In this document: in pieces, positions 6,368 to 13,837 of the stretch
How the letters are laid out: each line of letters starts with the position of its first letter
Numbering within the stretch: the stretch's first letter is position 1
Assembly (NCBI GenBank): GCA_038250135.1
Contig: JBBSCP010000029.1
Location: 1-20,809, forward strand
Direction of reading: 5' to 3'
DNA: 20,809 bases
DNA from: Falsiroseomonas sp038250135
Lineage (GTDB): Bacteria; Pseudomonadota; Alphaproteobacteria; Acetobacterales; Acetobacteraceae
Position numbers and translations under genes: made by a program
Notes under the pieces: model-generated
Seen by the model: only the letters and a program-made list of their open reading frames with translations
The model's database searches: none
Told to the model about the DNA's origin: nothing

Positions 6368-7533
6368 GCGGGTTGATGTTGATGCTCTCGGCGGCACACC
6401 CGCCGGAGGATGTGCGCATCGTCGCGAAGCAGGGCGCGACGCTTGTCGAGGCGGGCTTCCATGTGCGCCATCTCGCCCCTGGCGCGGCGCCGAACACCCA
6501 TCTGCATGGGGTGGAGATTGTGAGCCACGGCCCGGCGCCACGCGGCTGGCGGGCACGGCTCCGAGCCATTCCGCGCCTGGCCCGCTTGGCCGCCGCAGCG
6601 CGCCCGGCCGTGATCCACGCGCATGAGCCTGACAGCTGGGTCGCCGCGCTGATCGCCGGGCGGTGGGTCGGCGCGCGCGTGGTGCTGGACGTGCATGAAC
6701 ACTATCCCTCGCGCCTCGATGCCCGCCTGCCGGCGATGTTGCGGCCCCTCGCACGGCTCGGGCTGGGGGCTTTCTGCAGGCTCGCGGCGCTGGCGGCGGA
6801 CCGGGTGGTGGTGGCGAAGGAGGGGCTGGACGACGCCTTCGGCGGCCCGACGCGCTGTGTGAAGGTGCGCAACTACGCAACGCCGGCGCCGATCACCCCG
6901 CGCGCCCATGCGCCGGGGCCGCTGCGCCTCGTGCATCTCGGCGCACTCGGCCGGTCGCGCGGCGCCTTCGCCATGCTGCTGACGCTCTCCCGGCTGCCCC
7001 CCACGGCGGAGCTGGTGCTGGCCGGCCGCTTCACCGATGGAAGCGAGGCCGATTTCCTGGCCGCAGCCGCCGAGCTCGGCCTGGCGCGCCGTGTCACCAG
7101 CCTGCCCTGGATGCCGCGCGAAGCGGCGCTTGGCATCGCGGCGGGCTGCGACATCGGCCTGGTGCTGTTCCAGCCGGGCGTGGAGAACCACCGCCTCGCC
7201 CTGCCGCACAAGCTGTTTGACTGCATGCTGGCCGGCCTGCCGGTGATCGTCCCCGACTTCGCCGAGGAGGTCGCCGCCGTGGTGCGGGAGGCCGGCTGCG
7301 GCCTGGCGGTCAACACCGCCGACCCCGCCGCCATCGCCGCCGCGGTGCAGACGCTTGCGGACCCCGAGCTGCGCAACGCCCTGGGTGCGCGGGGGCGGCA
7401 GGCCGCGCTGACGCGTTTCGGCTGGGACGGGGAGGCGGCGCGGCTGGTCGGGCTGTATCGCGGGCTGATGGCGCAACGCCAACCGGCGTGGCGGGCTGCC
7501 GCGCTGGGCGCCGCGGCCCGTTCAGGGCAGTAG
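6364..7533 (+). CDS. GT-B fold glycosyltransferase (GT4-like)
   Basis: The product has 389 residues. The N-terminal domain shows HPPEDVRIVAKQGATLVEAGF and AVIHAHEPDSWVAAL, then VVLDVHEHYPSR. The C-terminal domain shows LRLVHLGALGRSRGAF, AELVLAGRF and GCDIGLVLFQPG, and the donor-binding loop LPHKLFDCMLAGLPVIVPDF. This arrangement is typical of GT4-related transferases in polysaccharide loci. It starts in an ATGA overlap with the preceding transferase gene, so the two are probably co-translated and may act in sequence on the same repeat unit. It is the last gene of the glycan cluster here; its 3' end runs 12 bases into the converging ccmI gene and no terminator is evident between them. Donor and acceptor sugars are unknown. 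Confidence 0.83.
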   Translation: MSGLMLMLSAAHPPEDVRIVAKQGATLVEAGFHVRHLAPGAAPNTHLHGVEIVSHGPAPRGWRARLRAIPRLARLAAAARPAVIHAHEPDSWVAALIAGRWVGARVVLDVHEHYPSRLDARLPAMLRPLARLGLGAFCRLAALAADRVVVAKEGLDDAFGGPTRCVKVRNYATPAPITPRAHAPGPLRLVHLGALGRSRGAFAMLLTLSRLPPTAELVLAGRFTDGSEADFLAAAAELGLARRVTSLPWMPREAALGIAAGCDIGLVLFQPGVENHRLALPHKLFDCMLAGLPVIVPDFAEEVAAVVREAGCGLAVNTADPAAIAAAVQTLADPELRNALGARGRQAALTRFGWDGEAARLVGLYRGLMAQRQPAWRAAALGAAARSGQ

Positions 7534-8319
7534 CGAGAGCTGCCGCTCCACCACGTTTCGCCAGGGCGCCTCCGCGGGCGCATCGGCCAGCAGCGCCTGC
7601 CAGGTGCTGCGCGCATTCGCCGCCCGCCCGGCCCGCGCCTCGGCAAGGCCTGTCAGGAAGCGCAGCCTTGCGTTGTTGGGCTGGCTGCCGAGCGCGCGGG
7701 CGAGCAGCGCGGCGGCGGCGGTGTGGTCCCCGCGGTCGATCTCGAGCTCGGCGATGTCGCCGGCGAGGTCGGCGTCGAAGCGGATGCCGAGGGCCATGCG
7801 CCAGGCGGCGATGGCGGGCTCGCCACGGCCGCGATTGCGTTCCGCGTTGCCGAGCATGACATGCCCCATGCGTGCCTGTTCGCTGGTCGGATCGGAGGTG
7901 GCGAGGCGGGCGCGCAGCGTGGCGAGCAACTCCTCCTCGGCTGCTGCCATGTCCTGGCGTTGCTGGAAGGGCACGGCCGGCATGTCGGGCGTGCCGCGTG
8001 AAAGGTACAGACCGAAGGCGGCGGCGGGCAGGCCGATCACCAGGGCGCCGAGCAGGGCCCTGGTCTGGCGGCTGGCGGTTTCGGGCACGTCCTCAGGCGG
8101 TGCGCTCAGGATGCGGCGTTGCACTTCGAGCCGCGCGGCCTGGTGCGCGGCCTCGTCGAGCCGGCCCGAGTCCCGCTCGCGGTCCAATTCCGCCAACTGC
8201 GCGCGGTACAGCGCGAGGTCGGCCTCTGACCGGCCGCGGGCGCGTGCCGGGCGCAGCAGGATCCAGGCGAACGGCAGCATCGCCGCCACCGCGACGGCGG
8301 CAAGCAGGGCCCAAATCAC
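7522..8319 (-). CDS. ccmI: Cytochrome c maturation protein CcmI
   Basis: The 265-residue protein has the CcmI plan: a membrane helix at residues 2-21, a cytoplasmic charged loop containing LYRAQLAELDRERDSGRLDE (38-57), a second helix at 88-107 and a periplasmic C-terminus of TPR-like helices (from about 125 on). In the family, CcmI holds apocytochrome c by its C-terminal helix and hands it to the CcmF/CcmH haem ligation complex. It is the last gene of the ccm operon and begins with GTG in a GTGA overlap with ccmH. Its 3' end overlaps the converging glycosyltransferase gene by 12 bases. The short length is like alphaproteobacterial CcmI rather than the longer fused CcmH of enterobacteria. Confidence 0.92.
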   Translation of the reverse strand: MIWALLAAVAVAAMLPFAWILLRPARARGRSEADLALYRAQLAELDRERDSGRLDEAAHQAARLEVQRRILSAPPEDVPETASRQTRALLGALVIGLPAAAFGLYLSRGTPDMPAVPFQQRQDMAAAEEELLATLRARLATSDPTSEQARMGHVMLGNAERNRGRGEPAIAAWRMALGIRFDADLAGDIAELEIDRGDHTAAAALLARALGSQPNNARLRFLTGLAEARAGRAANARSTWQALLADAPAEAPWRNVVERQLSLLP

Positions 8320-8801
8320 GCGCGCGTTCCATCCTTGGTATCGAGGACCTGAGTCTCAAGCTCGGCGAGGCGGCGCCGTTCCTCCTCGCTGAGCGGCGTG
8401 GCGGCGGGGGCCACCATGCGGCGGCGTGCCGCGAGGATCAGCCCCAAGCCGGCGAGCAGCGCCACCACGGGCGTGGCCCACAAAATGGCGGTGGACCAGG
8501 CAAAGGGCGGGCGCAGCAGCACGAAATCGCCATAGCGCGCGTGCAGGAACTCCTTCACCTGCGCGTCATTGTCGCCGGCGGTGATGCGCTCGCGCACGAT
8601 CAGCCGCAGGTCGCGGGCCAGGCCGACCTCGCTGTCCTCGATCGACTGGTTTTGGCAAACCATGCAGCGCAGTTCCTTGCCGAGCGCGCGGGCGCGGGAC
8701 TCCTGCGCGGCGTCAGGGAGCATGTCGGCCGGGCTGGAGACGGCAAAGGCGGTGAGGGGCGTGACGAGCAGCGCCAGGGCAAGCACCAGTGCGTGTGTCA
8801 T
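8316..8801 (-). CDS. ccmH: Cytochrome c maturation thiol-disulfide protein CcmH
   Basis: The product has 161 residues with an N-terminal signal/anchor (about 3-20), then the signature LRCMVCQNQSIEDSE with the redox pair C46 and C49, then a single C-terminal helix at about 101-125 and a charged tail. CcmH reduces the disulfide of the apocytochrome CXXCH site in the periplasm before haem attachment, together with CcmG. The size fits the short alphaproteobacterial form, with the TPR part encoded separately as ccmI. The start is the ATG at 8801, which forms an ATGA overlap with ccmG; a longer open frame upstream overlaps ccmG in another frame and is not credible. The stop overlaps ccmI. Confidence 0.95.
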   Translation of the reverse strand: MTHALVLALALLVTPLTAFAVSSPADMLPDAAQESRARALGKELRCMVCQNQSIEDSEVGLARDLRLIVRERITAGDNDAQVKEFLHARYGDFVLLRPPFAWSTAILWATPVVALLAGLGLILAARRRMVAPAATPLSEEERRRLAELETQVLDTKDGTRA

Positions 8802-9361
8802 GCGTGGCGCGCCAGCAACGGGCGCAGGTCTTCGCTCAGCACGTCCGGCGTGATCGGGCCGGCGAAACGCCAGCGGATGAGGCCCTGACGGTCGAGCAGG
8901 TAGGTCTCCGGCACGCCATAGACGCCCCAATCGATGGCCACGCGGCCGGGTTCGTCCTTGGCGAGCCGGCGGAAGGGGTTGCCGCGTTCGCGGATGAAGC
9001 GAAGGCTGTCCTCCGGCTTGTCCTTGTAGGCGATGCCGAAGACCGGGATGCCTTCGCGCTGCAGGCGCATGAGTTGCGGATGCTCGATGATGCAGGGCAC
9101 GCACCAGCTTGCCCAGAAATTGATGATGATTGCGCCTGGCAGGCCGCGCAGATCGACCGCGCCGAAGCCTTCCAGCCCGCTGTTCTCCAGCGCCGGCAGG
9201 GTGAAGTCGGGCGGCGGGCGGCCGATCAGCGCCGAGGGCACGCCGCGCGGGTTGTACTGCCCTGTCTGCTGGCGGTGCAGGGCGGTATAGAAGCCGACGC
9301 CGCCAGCCGCCGCCACGGCGAAGGGGGCGGTCAGCAGGATGCGCCGCGAGAGGGGAGTCAT
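8798..9361 (-). CDS. ccmG: Thiol:disulfide interchange protein CcmG/DsbE
   Basis: This 187-residue thioredoxin-fold protein has an N-terminal membrane anchor (about 8-26). It carries IGRPPPDFTLPALEN, then the active site WASWCVPCIIEHPQL with C87 and C90, and the cis-proline region YGVPETYLLDRQG. CcmG is a periplasm-facing reductase that passes electrons from CcdA/DsbD to CcmH or apocytochrome c. ATG 9361 is preferred; an open frame extends to 9478 but runs through the structured repeat B, so those extra residues are not supported. This is the only gene of the operon not overlapping its upstream neighbour: 123 bases separate it from ccmF. Confidence 0.94.
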   Translation of the reverse strand: MTPLSRRILLTAPFAVAAAGGVGFYTALHRQQTGQYNPRGVPSALIGRPPPDFTLPALENSGLEGFGAVDLRGLPGAIIINFWASWCVPCIIEHPQLMRLQREGIPVFGIAYKDKPEDSLRFIRERGNPFRRLAKDEPGRVAIDWGVYGVPETYLLDRQGLIRWRFAGPITPDVLSEDLRPLLARHA

Positions 9362-9395
9362 GGCTGAAATGATCCCTGCATCATGCAAACCACAA

Positions 9396-9480
9396 CGCGG
9401 TCTGAGCGCCGGAAGGGGCGCCGCCGCTGAAGCGGCGAGCCAAGCGGCCGAAGGCCGCGCCCGGCGCTTGAGGGCCACAA
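9396..9480 (+). repeat. Structured intergenic repeat, copy B, between ccmF and ccmG
   Basis: This is the second copy of the element at 1831-1910, in the same orientation on the + strand, which is antisense to ccm transcription. It can fold into three successive hairpins: GCGCC...GGCGC (9406-9421), CGCCGCT-GA-AGCGGCG (9422-9437) and GCGGCC-GAA-GGCCGC (9444-9458). The 18 bases at 9458-9475 and 11 bases at 9434-9444 are identical to copy A, while hairpin arms and loops differ but keep pairing. It fills most of the only gap in the ccm operon. Confidence 0.72.
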
Positions 9481-9484
9481 ACTT

Positions 9485-11458
9485 TCACGCTGGCGCGCCC
9501 TGCGCGGCGGTCCGCCGGCTCGGGGCGGAGACGCGCACGCGCCTGTCCGACAGCGACAGCCCGCCGCCCAGCGCCATGATCGCGGAGCCCAACCAGATCC
9601 AGGGCGCGAGCAGGTTGAAGTGGATCCGGATGATGGCCTGACCGGCCGCCGTGTCCTCCTCGCCGATCACGGCGTAGAGGTCGAACAGCAGGTTGGTGCG
9701 GATCGCGACCTCGGTAGTGTTTTGGCGTGCGACCGGGAACCAGCGGCGCGAGGGCTCCATCACATGCAGCACCTGTCCGTCGCGGATCACGCTGATGGTC
9801 GCACGCCGCGCTGTCCAGTTCGGGCCCTCGACGTCGCGCACGCCCTCGAGCCGCCATTCATAGCCGGCGAGCATCGTGGATTCGCCCGGCGCCATCGCCA
9901 CCAGCTTCTCCTGCGCCAAGCCCATGCCCGAAATGCCGGCGGCAACGATGCCGATGCCGGCATGGGCGATGGCCGCACCCCAGGCAGCGCGCGGCAAGCC
10001 CCGCGCCCGCGCCCAGGCATTGGCGGGGTTGGTGCGGAAAAGCGCCGTGCGGTCGGCGAGGTCGGCGATGGCCGCGCCGATCACCCAGGCGGCGAAGGCG
10101 AAGCCCACTGCCGGCAGCACCTTCTCGCCGGAAAGCAGCAGCGCGCCGAAGAACACCGCAAAGGCCAGCACCGCGCACCACCAGAGCTTCATGACCAGCG
10201 GCGCAAGGGCCGCGCGTTTCCACGGCATCAGCGGCCCCGCCGCCATTGCCAGCAATAGTGGCACAACGAGGGGAAAGCTCGCCGCATTGAAGAAGGGCGC
10301 GCCGACCGAGACCTTCAGGCCGAACATCGAATCGGCGAATAGCGGCCAGAGCGTGCCGACAAACACCACCGCGGTGATCGAGCAGATCAGCAGATTGTTC
10401 AGCACGATCGCGCCCTCACGCGAAACGGGCGCGAATATCCCCGTGGGGATCATCGCACTCGCCCGCCAGGCGAACAGCAGGAAGGCGCCGGCCAAATAGA
10501 ACATCAGCAGGCCGAGGATGAACATGCCGCGTTCGGGATCATTGGCGAAGGAATGCACGCTGTTGAGCACACCCGAGCGCACCAGGAAGGTGCCGAGCAG
10601 CGACATGCCGAAGGCGATGATGGCCAGCAGGATTGTCCAGGTTTTCAGGGCTTCCCGCTTCTCGACCACGATGGCGGAATGCAGCAGCGCCGTGCCGATC
10701 AGCCAGGGCAGCAGCGAGGCGTTCTCGACCGGATCCCAGAACCAGTAGCCGCCCCAGCCGAGCTCGTAATAGGCCCACCAGGAACCCAGCGCGATGCCGA
10801 GCGTCAGGAACGACCAGGCAGCCAGGCTCCAGGGCCGCACCCAGCGGCCCCAGGCGGCGTCCACACGCCCCTCGATCAGCGCCGCGATGGCAAAGGCGAA
10901 GGTCACCGCATAGCCGACATAGCCGACGTAAAGCAGCGGCGGATGCAGCGCGAGGCCGATATCCTGCAGGATCGGGTTCAGCCCCTGCCCATCGGCCGGC
11001 GGCGGCCAGACCCGGTCGAAGGGGTTGGAGGTCTTCAGCACGAACAGCAGGAAGCCCAGCGAGATCAGCCCCAGCACGCCGAGCACGCGCGCCTTCAGCG
11101 CCGAGGGCAATTCCCGCCCGAAGGCGGAAACCGCCGCGCCGCACAGCGCCAGGATCATCACCCAGAGCACCAGCGAGCCCTCGTGATTCCCCCAGGTGCC
11201 GGTGATCTTGTAGAGCAGCGGCTTGGCCGAATGGCTGTTCTGCACGACGTTCATCACCGTCGTGTCGTTGATCACGTAGGAATACATCAGGCAGGCGAAG
11301 GCCGCCGCGATGGCGAAGCACTGGCCGAGCGCCAGCGGCGCGGCGGTGGCCATCATGCGCGCATCGCGCGTTTCGGCGCCGAGCAGCGGCAGTACCGATT
11401 GCGCGAAGGCGAGGATCAGGGCCAGCGTAAGGGCGAAATGCCCGACTTCGGCGATCAT
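9485..11458 (-). CDS. ccmF: Haem lyase subunit CcmF
   Basis: The 657-residue polytopic membrane protein matches the usual CcmF length. It contains the tryptophan-rich haem-handling motif GWGGYWFWDPVENASLLPW (about 234-252), conserved periplasmic loop sequences such as GTWGNHEGSLVLWVM (87-101) and HPPLLYVGYVG (172-182), and a C-terminal periplasmic domain. CcmF with CcmH and CcmI ligates haem delivered by holo-CcmE to the cysteines of apocytochrome c. ATG 11458 is the start because it forms an ATGA overlap with ccmE and begins at the conserved MIAEVGHFAL; the longer open frame would overlap ccmE. The stop is followed by repeat copy B, after which ccmG begins. Confidence 0.96.
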   Translation of the reverse strand: MIAEVGHFALTLALILAFAQSVLPLLGAETRDARMMATAAPLALGQCFAIAAAFACLMYSYVINDTTVMNVVQNSHSAKPLLYKITGTWGNHEGSLVLWVMILALCGAAVSAFGRELPSALKARVLGVLGLISLGFLLFVLKTSNPFDRVWPPPADGQGLNPILQDIGLALHPPLLYVGYVGYAVTFAFAIAALIEGRVDAAWGRWVRPWSLAAWSFLTLGIALGSWWAYYELGWGGYWFWDPVENASLLPWLIGTALLHSAIVVEKREALKTWTILLAIIAFGMSLLGTFLVRSGVLNSVHSFANDPERGMFILGLLMFYLAGAFLLFAWRASAMIPTGIFAPVSREGAIVLNNLLICSITAVVFVGTLWPLFADSMFGLKVSVGAPFFNAASFPLVVPLLLAMAAGPLMPWKRAALAPLVMKLWWCAVLAFAVFFGALLLSGEKVLPAVGFAFAAWVIGAAIADLADRTALFRTNPANAWARARGLPRAAWGAAIAHAGIGIVAAGISGMGLAQEKLVAMAPGESTMLAGYEWRLEGVRDVEGPNWTARRATISVIRDGQVLHVMEPSRRWFPVARQNTTEVAIRTNLLFDLYAVIGEEDTAAGQAIIRIHFNLLAPWIWLGSAIMALGGGLSLSDRRVRVSAPSRRTAAQGAPA

Positions 11459-11988
11459 GAGCCGGTTCTCCCCTGCGACGCGGGACGCGCCGGGTCCATG
11501 GTGTTCCAGGTCGCCGGCGCCGGCGCCGGGCCCAGCGCGGGCTGCCATTGGCCGGCACGCTTGAGCGCATCGGCGACCTCGGGCGGCATGTAGGTCTCGT
11601 CATGCCGGGCGAGCACCTCGCTGGCGCGAAACACGCCATCGGGGGTGAGCCTGCCCATCGTGACCACGCCCTGGCCCTCACGGAACAGGTCGGGCAGGAC
11701 GCCCTGGAAGTTGACGCTGACCTGGTGCACGCCATCGGTCACGCGGAAGCGCATGGTCGGCAATTGGCCAGAGGCGGCGGGCAGGCGCTCCACGCTGCCG
11801 GCCTCGACCAGCCCGCCGAGGCGGAAGGCGCGCTCCGGCCCCGGTCGATCGGCCATGATGTCAGAGGGCGAGCGGAAGAAGACGATGTTGTCCTGGAAGG
11901 CCGTGAGCGTCAGCGCCGTGGCGCTGCCGAGCCCGATGGCACAAAGCAGGACGACCCACATCCGGCGTTTCTTGCGCGCAGTGATCAC
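11455..11988 (-). CDS. ccmE: Haem chaperone CcmE
   Basis: The product has 177 residues with a short basic N-terminus (ARKKRR), one membrane anchor at about 11-31, and a periplasmic OB-fold domain. Conserved segments include FRLGGLVEAGSV and VSVNFQGVLPDLFREGQGVV. The covalent haem-binding site is visible as LARHDETYMPPE, with His129 and Tyr133 in the HxxxY arrangement. CcmE takes haem from CcmC/CcmAB and carries it to CcmF. The start is GTG 11988 in a GTGA overlap with ccmD. The C-terminal tail after about residue 140 is proline- and alanine-rich, as is common in alphaproteobacteria. Confidence 0.95.
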   Translation of the reverse strand: MITARKKRRMWVVLLCAIGLGSATALTLTAFQDNIVFFRSPSDIMADRPGPERAFRLGGLVEAGSVERLPAASGQLPTMRFRVTDGVHQVSVNFQGVLPDLFREGQGVVTMGRLTPDGVFRASEVLARHDETYMPPEVADALKRAGQWQPALGPAPAPATWNTMDPARPASQGRTGS

Positions 11989-12131
11989 GCGTCCCGTCCT
12001 CCGCGCGGATCAAGCCGCTTGAGCATTGCGCGCGCGCTACGGTGCCGCAGCATGGCCGCGACGGCAAGGCCGCCGAACACCGCGAAGGTGAGGCCCCAAC
12101 TCGCCACGATGTGAACCCAGTGCGTGCTCAC
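11985..12131 (-). CDS. ccmD: Haem exporter protein CcmD
   Basis: This 48-residue protein has one membrane helix (about 9-28, SWGLTFAVFGGLAVAAML) and a basic C-terminal tail, the usual form of CcmD. CcmD stabilises the CcmABC-CcmE complex and is needed to release haem-loaded CcmE. It starts with GTG 12131 in a GTGA overlap with ccmC and ends in a GTGA overlap with ccmE, exactly where ccmD lies in canonical operons. The longer open frame that contains it extends back through ccmC in another phase and is not real. Identification rests on size, topology and position because CcmD has little sequence conservation. Confidence 0.92.
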   Translation of the reverse strand: MSTHWVHIVASWGLTFAVFGGLAVAAMLRHRSARAMLKRLDPRGGRDA

Positions 12132-12952
12132 GTCGCTGCCCCCTCGGCCCGCCTTGCGCGGGCCATCTGAAGTGCCCGCACGCGCCGTTCCATCACCGCG
12201 GCACGGGTCTGCGCCAACACCACCGCACCGAACAACAGGGAAAAACCCAGCGCGCAGACCAGCAGCGGGTAGAGCATGTCCACATGCATCCCCGGCGCGT
12301 TGAGGCGCGTCACACTCGCCGGCTGGTGCAGCGTGTTCCACCAATCGACGGAAAATTTCACGATCGGGATGTTCACCACGCCGACCAGCGCCAGAATGGC
12401 GCCGGCCCGCGCGCCGCGCTCCACATCGTCGAAGGCGCGGACCAGCGCGGCATGGCCGAGCCAGAGGAAGAACAGCACCAGCACCGAGGTCAGCCGCGCA
12501 TCCCAGACCCACCAGGTGCCCCACATCGGCTTGCCCCACAGGCTGCCAGTGGCGAGGCATAGCGCCGTGGCGGCGGCACCCACCGGCGACAATTCGCGCG
12601 CCGTGAGGTCGGCCAACGGATGCCGCCAGATCAGCGACATCAGCGACAGCACGGCGAGGCCGGTGTAGCCGCCCATGGCCAGCCAGGCCATCGGCACATG
12701 CACGTACATGATGCGCACCGTCTCGCCCTGCTGCCAGTCGCCGGGCGAGAACAACAGCGCCCAGGCGGTGCCTGCCCCGGTGACGGCGATGGCCGCGGCC
12801 CAGAGCCAGGGCATGAGGCCATCCGTCATCCGCAGGAAGCGGCCGGGATTGGCAAAACGATGCAACGACCGCGCCCCGGTCGGGGGGGCGGTGGCATCGG
12901 CTGGTGACCCGTTCGGTCGGGTCGGTGCGGTTGGGCTGGCGTCCACGCCCAT
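12128..12952 (-). CDS. ccmC: Haem exporter/handling protein CcmC
   Basis: The product has 274 residues and six hydrophobic segments, with the CcmC landmarks HRFANPGRFL near the start, IMYVHVPMAWLAM (His85), the tryptophan-rich MWGTWWVWDARLTS (about 143-156) and VDWWNTLHQP (His209). CcmC loads haem onto CcmE in the periplasm. It is the first gene of the ccm operon here; ccmA and ccmB, normally nearby, are not in the window. The first ~28 residues are a Pro/Ala/Thr-rich extension before the conserved start of the family, so a shorter protein starting near ATG codons at residues 42 or 47 cannot be excluded, although those would remove conserved HRFANPGRFL. The promoter probably lies in the 92-base gap shared with the divergent yciI-like gene. 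Confidence 0.94.
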   Translation of the reverse strand: MGVDASPTAPTRPNGSPADATAPPTGARSLHRFANPGRFLRMTDGLMPWLWAAAIAVTGAGTAWALLFSPGDWQQGETVRIMYVHVPMAWLAMGGYTGLAVLSLMSLIWRHPLADLTARELSPVGAAATALCLATGSLWGKPMWGTWWVWDARLTSVLVLFFLWLGHAALVRAFDDVERGARAGAILALVGVVNIPIVKFSVDWWNTLHQPASVTRLNAPGMHVDMLYPLLVCALGFSLLFGAVVLAQTRAAVMERRVRALQMARARRAEGAAT

Positions 12953-13044
12953 AGACTAGGGATGTATCGCGCCGGATTGAAGCCCAGGCGTAGCGGGGTT
13001 ACGTGCAAACAGCGCCGCATCGTCGGCGAGGGGGAATTTGACCG
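12953..13044. promoter_or_regulatory. Divergent intergenic region between ccmC and the YciI-like gene
   Basis: These 92 bases separate the ccm operon from the YciI-like gene and must hold promoters for one or both. No convincing -10/-35 pair stands out on either strand; TTGAAG at 12977-12982 is the only reasonable -35-like hexamer toward YciI. A GAGGGGGA ribosome binding site for YciI lies at 13028-13035. No operator is recognised. Confidence 0.4.
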
Positions 13045-13335
13045 ATGCTGTTCGCGATCACCTGCACCGATAAGCCCGGCGCGCTGCAGCTCCGCCTGGA
13101 CAGCCGCCCGGCCCATCTCGCGCATCTCAAGGCGCATGAATCGAGCCTGGTGCTGGTCGGCCCGGTGCTGGACCTCGAGGGCAAGCCCTGCGGCAGCCTG
13201 CTGGTGATCGAGGCCGACCACCGCGAAACCGCCGCCGCCTTCGCCGCTGCCGACCCCTACGCCCTGGCGGGCGTGTTCGAGAGCGTCGTCATCCGCCCCT
13301 TCCGCACGGTCTTCAAGGACGGGCAGCAGGTCTGA
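13045..13335 (+). CDS. YciI-like family protein
   Basis: The 96-residue protein has the small ferredoxin-like YciI fold. It begins MLFAITCTDKPGALQLR and has the conserved RPAHLAHLKAH (His24), LVLVGPVLD and a C-terminal ADPYALAGVFESV (Asp70) followed by IRPFRTVF. These His and Asp residues form the putative active site of the family, whose biochemical role is generally not established (some relatives are dehydrohalogenase- or muconolactone isomerase-like). A good ribosome binding site precedes ATG 13045. It is followed, after 64 bases, by the EVE-domain gene; YciI and EVE genes are often adjacent in alphaproteobacteria, to my knowledge. Confidence 0.88.
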   Translation: MLFAITCTDKPGALQLRLDSRPAHLAHLKAHESSLVLVGPVLDLEGKPCGSLLVIEADHRETAAAFAAADPYALAGVFESVVIRPFRTVFKDGQQV

Positions 13336-13399
13336 TGGCGCTGGCAACATCGGCCGATTGGCGGCCGGCACTTACGGGCGTAACCGAGGGCACACGATA

Positions 13400-13837
13400 A
13401 TGTCGCGTGCCCGTGCCTTCTGGCTGGTGAAGTCCGAGCCCGACGTCTTCTCCTGGGACCAGCAGGTCGCCAACGGCGTCGAGCCCTGGACGGGCGTGCG
13501 CAACCACATGGCGAAGGCCAACCTGATCGCCATGAAGCGCGGTGACCGTGCCTTCTTCTACCATTCCAACATCGGCAAGCAGATCGTCGGCGTGGTCGAG
13601 GTGGTGCGCGAATCCTACCCCGACGCCACCGTGGCCCCAGATGACCCGAAGGGCGATTGGGTGTGCGTGGACATGCGCGCGTTGAGCCCCTTCGCCACGC
13701 CGGTGAGCCTCGCCGAGATCAAGGCCGACCCGGATTTCGCCGAGCTCGCCTTGGTTCGGATGTCGCGGCTTTCGGTCGGCGCGGTCTCGCGCGAGCATTG
13801 GAAGAAGCTTTGCAAGATGGGCGGCTTCAAGGGATGA
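13400..13837 (+). CDS. EVE domain-containing protein (THYN1-like)
   Basis: The product has 145 residues and is a stand-alone EVE domain. Landmarks are AFWLVKSEPDVFSWDQ (6-21), WTGVRNHMAKANLIAMKRGD (30-49), RAFFYHSNIGKQIVGVVEV (50-68) and ESYPDAT. EVE belongs to the PUA-like superfamily and is thought to bind modified bases in DNA or RNA; the conserved aromatic/Asn pocket around RNHMAKANL and FYHSN is present. ATG 13400 follows GAGGG at 13386-13390, while the open frame further upstream has no homology. Its stop overlaps the Rieske gene as ATGA, so both are probably made together. The biological role of this single-domain form is not established. Confidence 0.92.
   Translation: MSRARAFWLVKSEPDVFSWDQQVANGVEPWTGVRNHMAKANLIAMKRGDRAFFYHSNIGKQIVGVVEVVRESYPDATVAPDDPKGDWVCVDMRALSPFATPVSLAEIKADPDFAELALVRMSRLSVGAVSREHWKKLCKMGGFKG

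Noticed and set aside
5815..7482. A 555-codon open frame on the - strand
   Set aside because: It lies wholly antisense to two clear glycosyltransferase genes, is rich in Arg/Ala/His/Gln with no recognisable motif, and is typical of stop-poor shadow frames in high-GC DNA.
9362..9478. 39-residue N-terminal extension of CcmG
   Set aside because: It is translated from repeat copy B and precedes a normal membrane anchor that starts at ATG 9361.
13386..13397. GAGGGCACAC shared with 1898-1907 as a third copy of the structured repeat
   Set aside because: Only about ten bases match and none of the flanking conserved blocks or hairpins are present, so chance is more likely.
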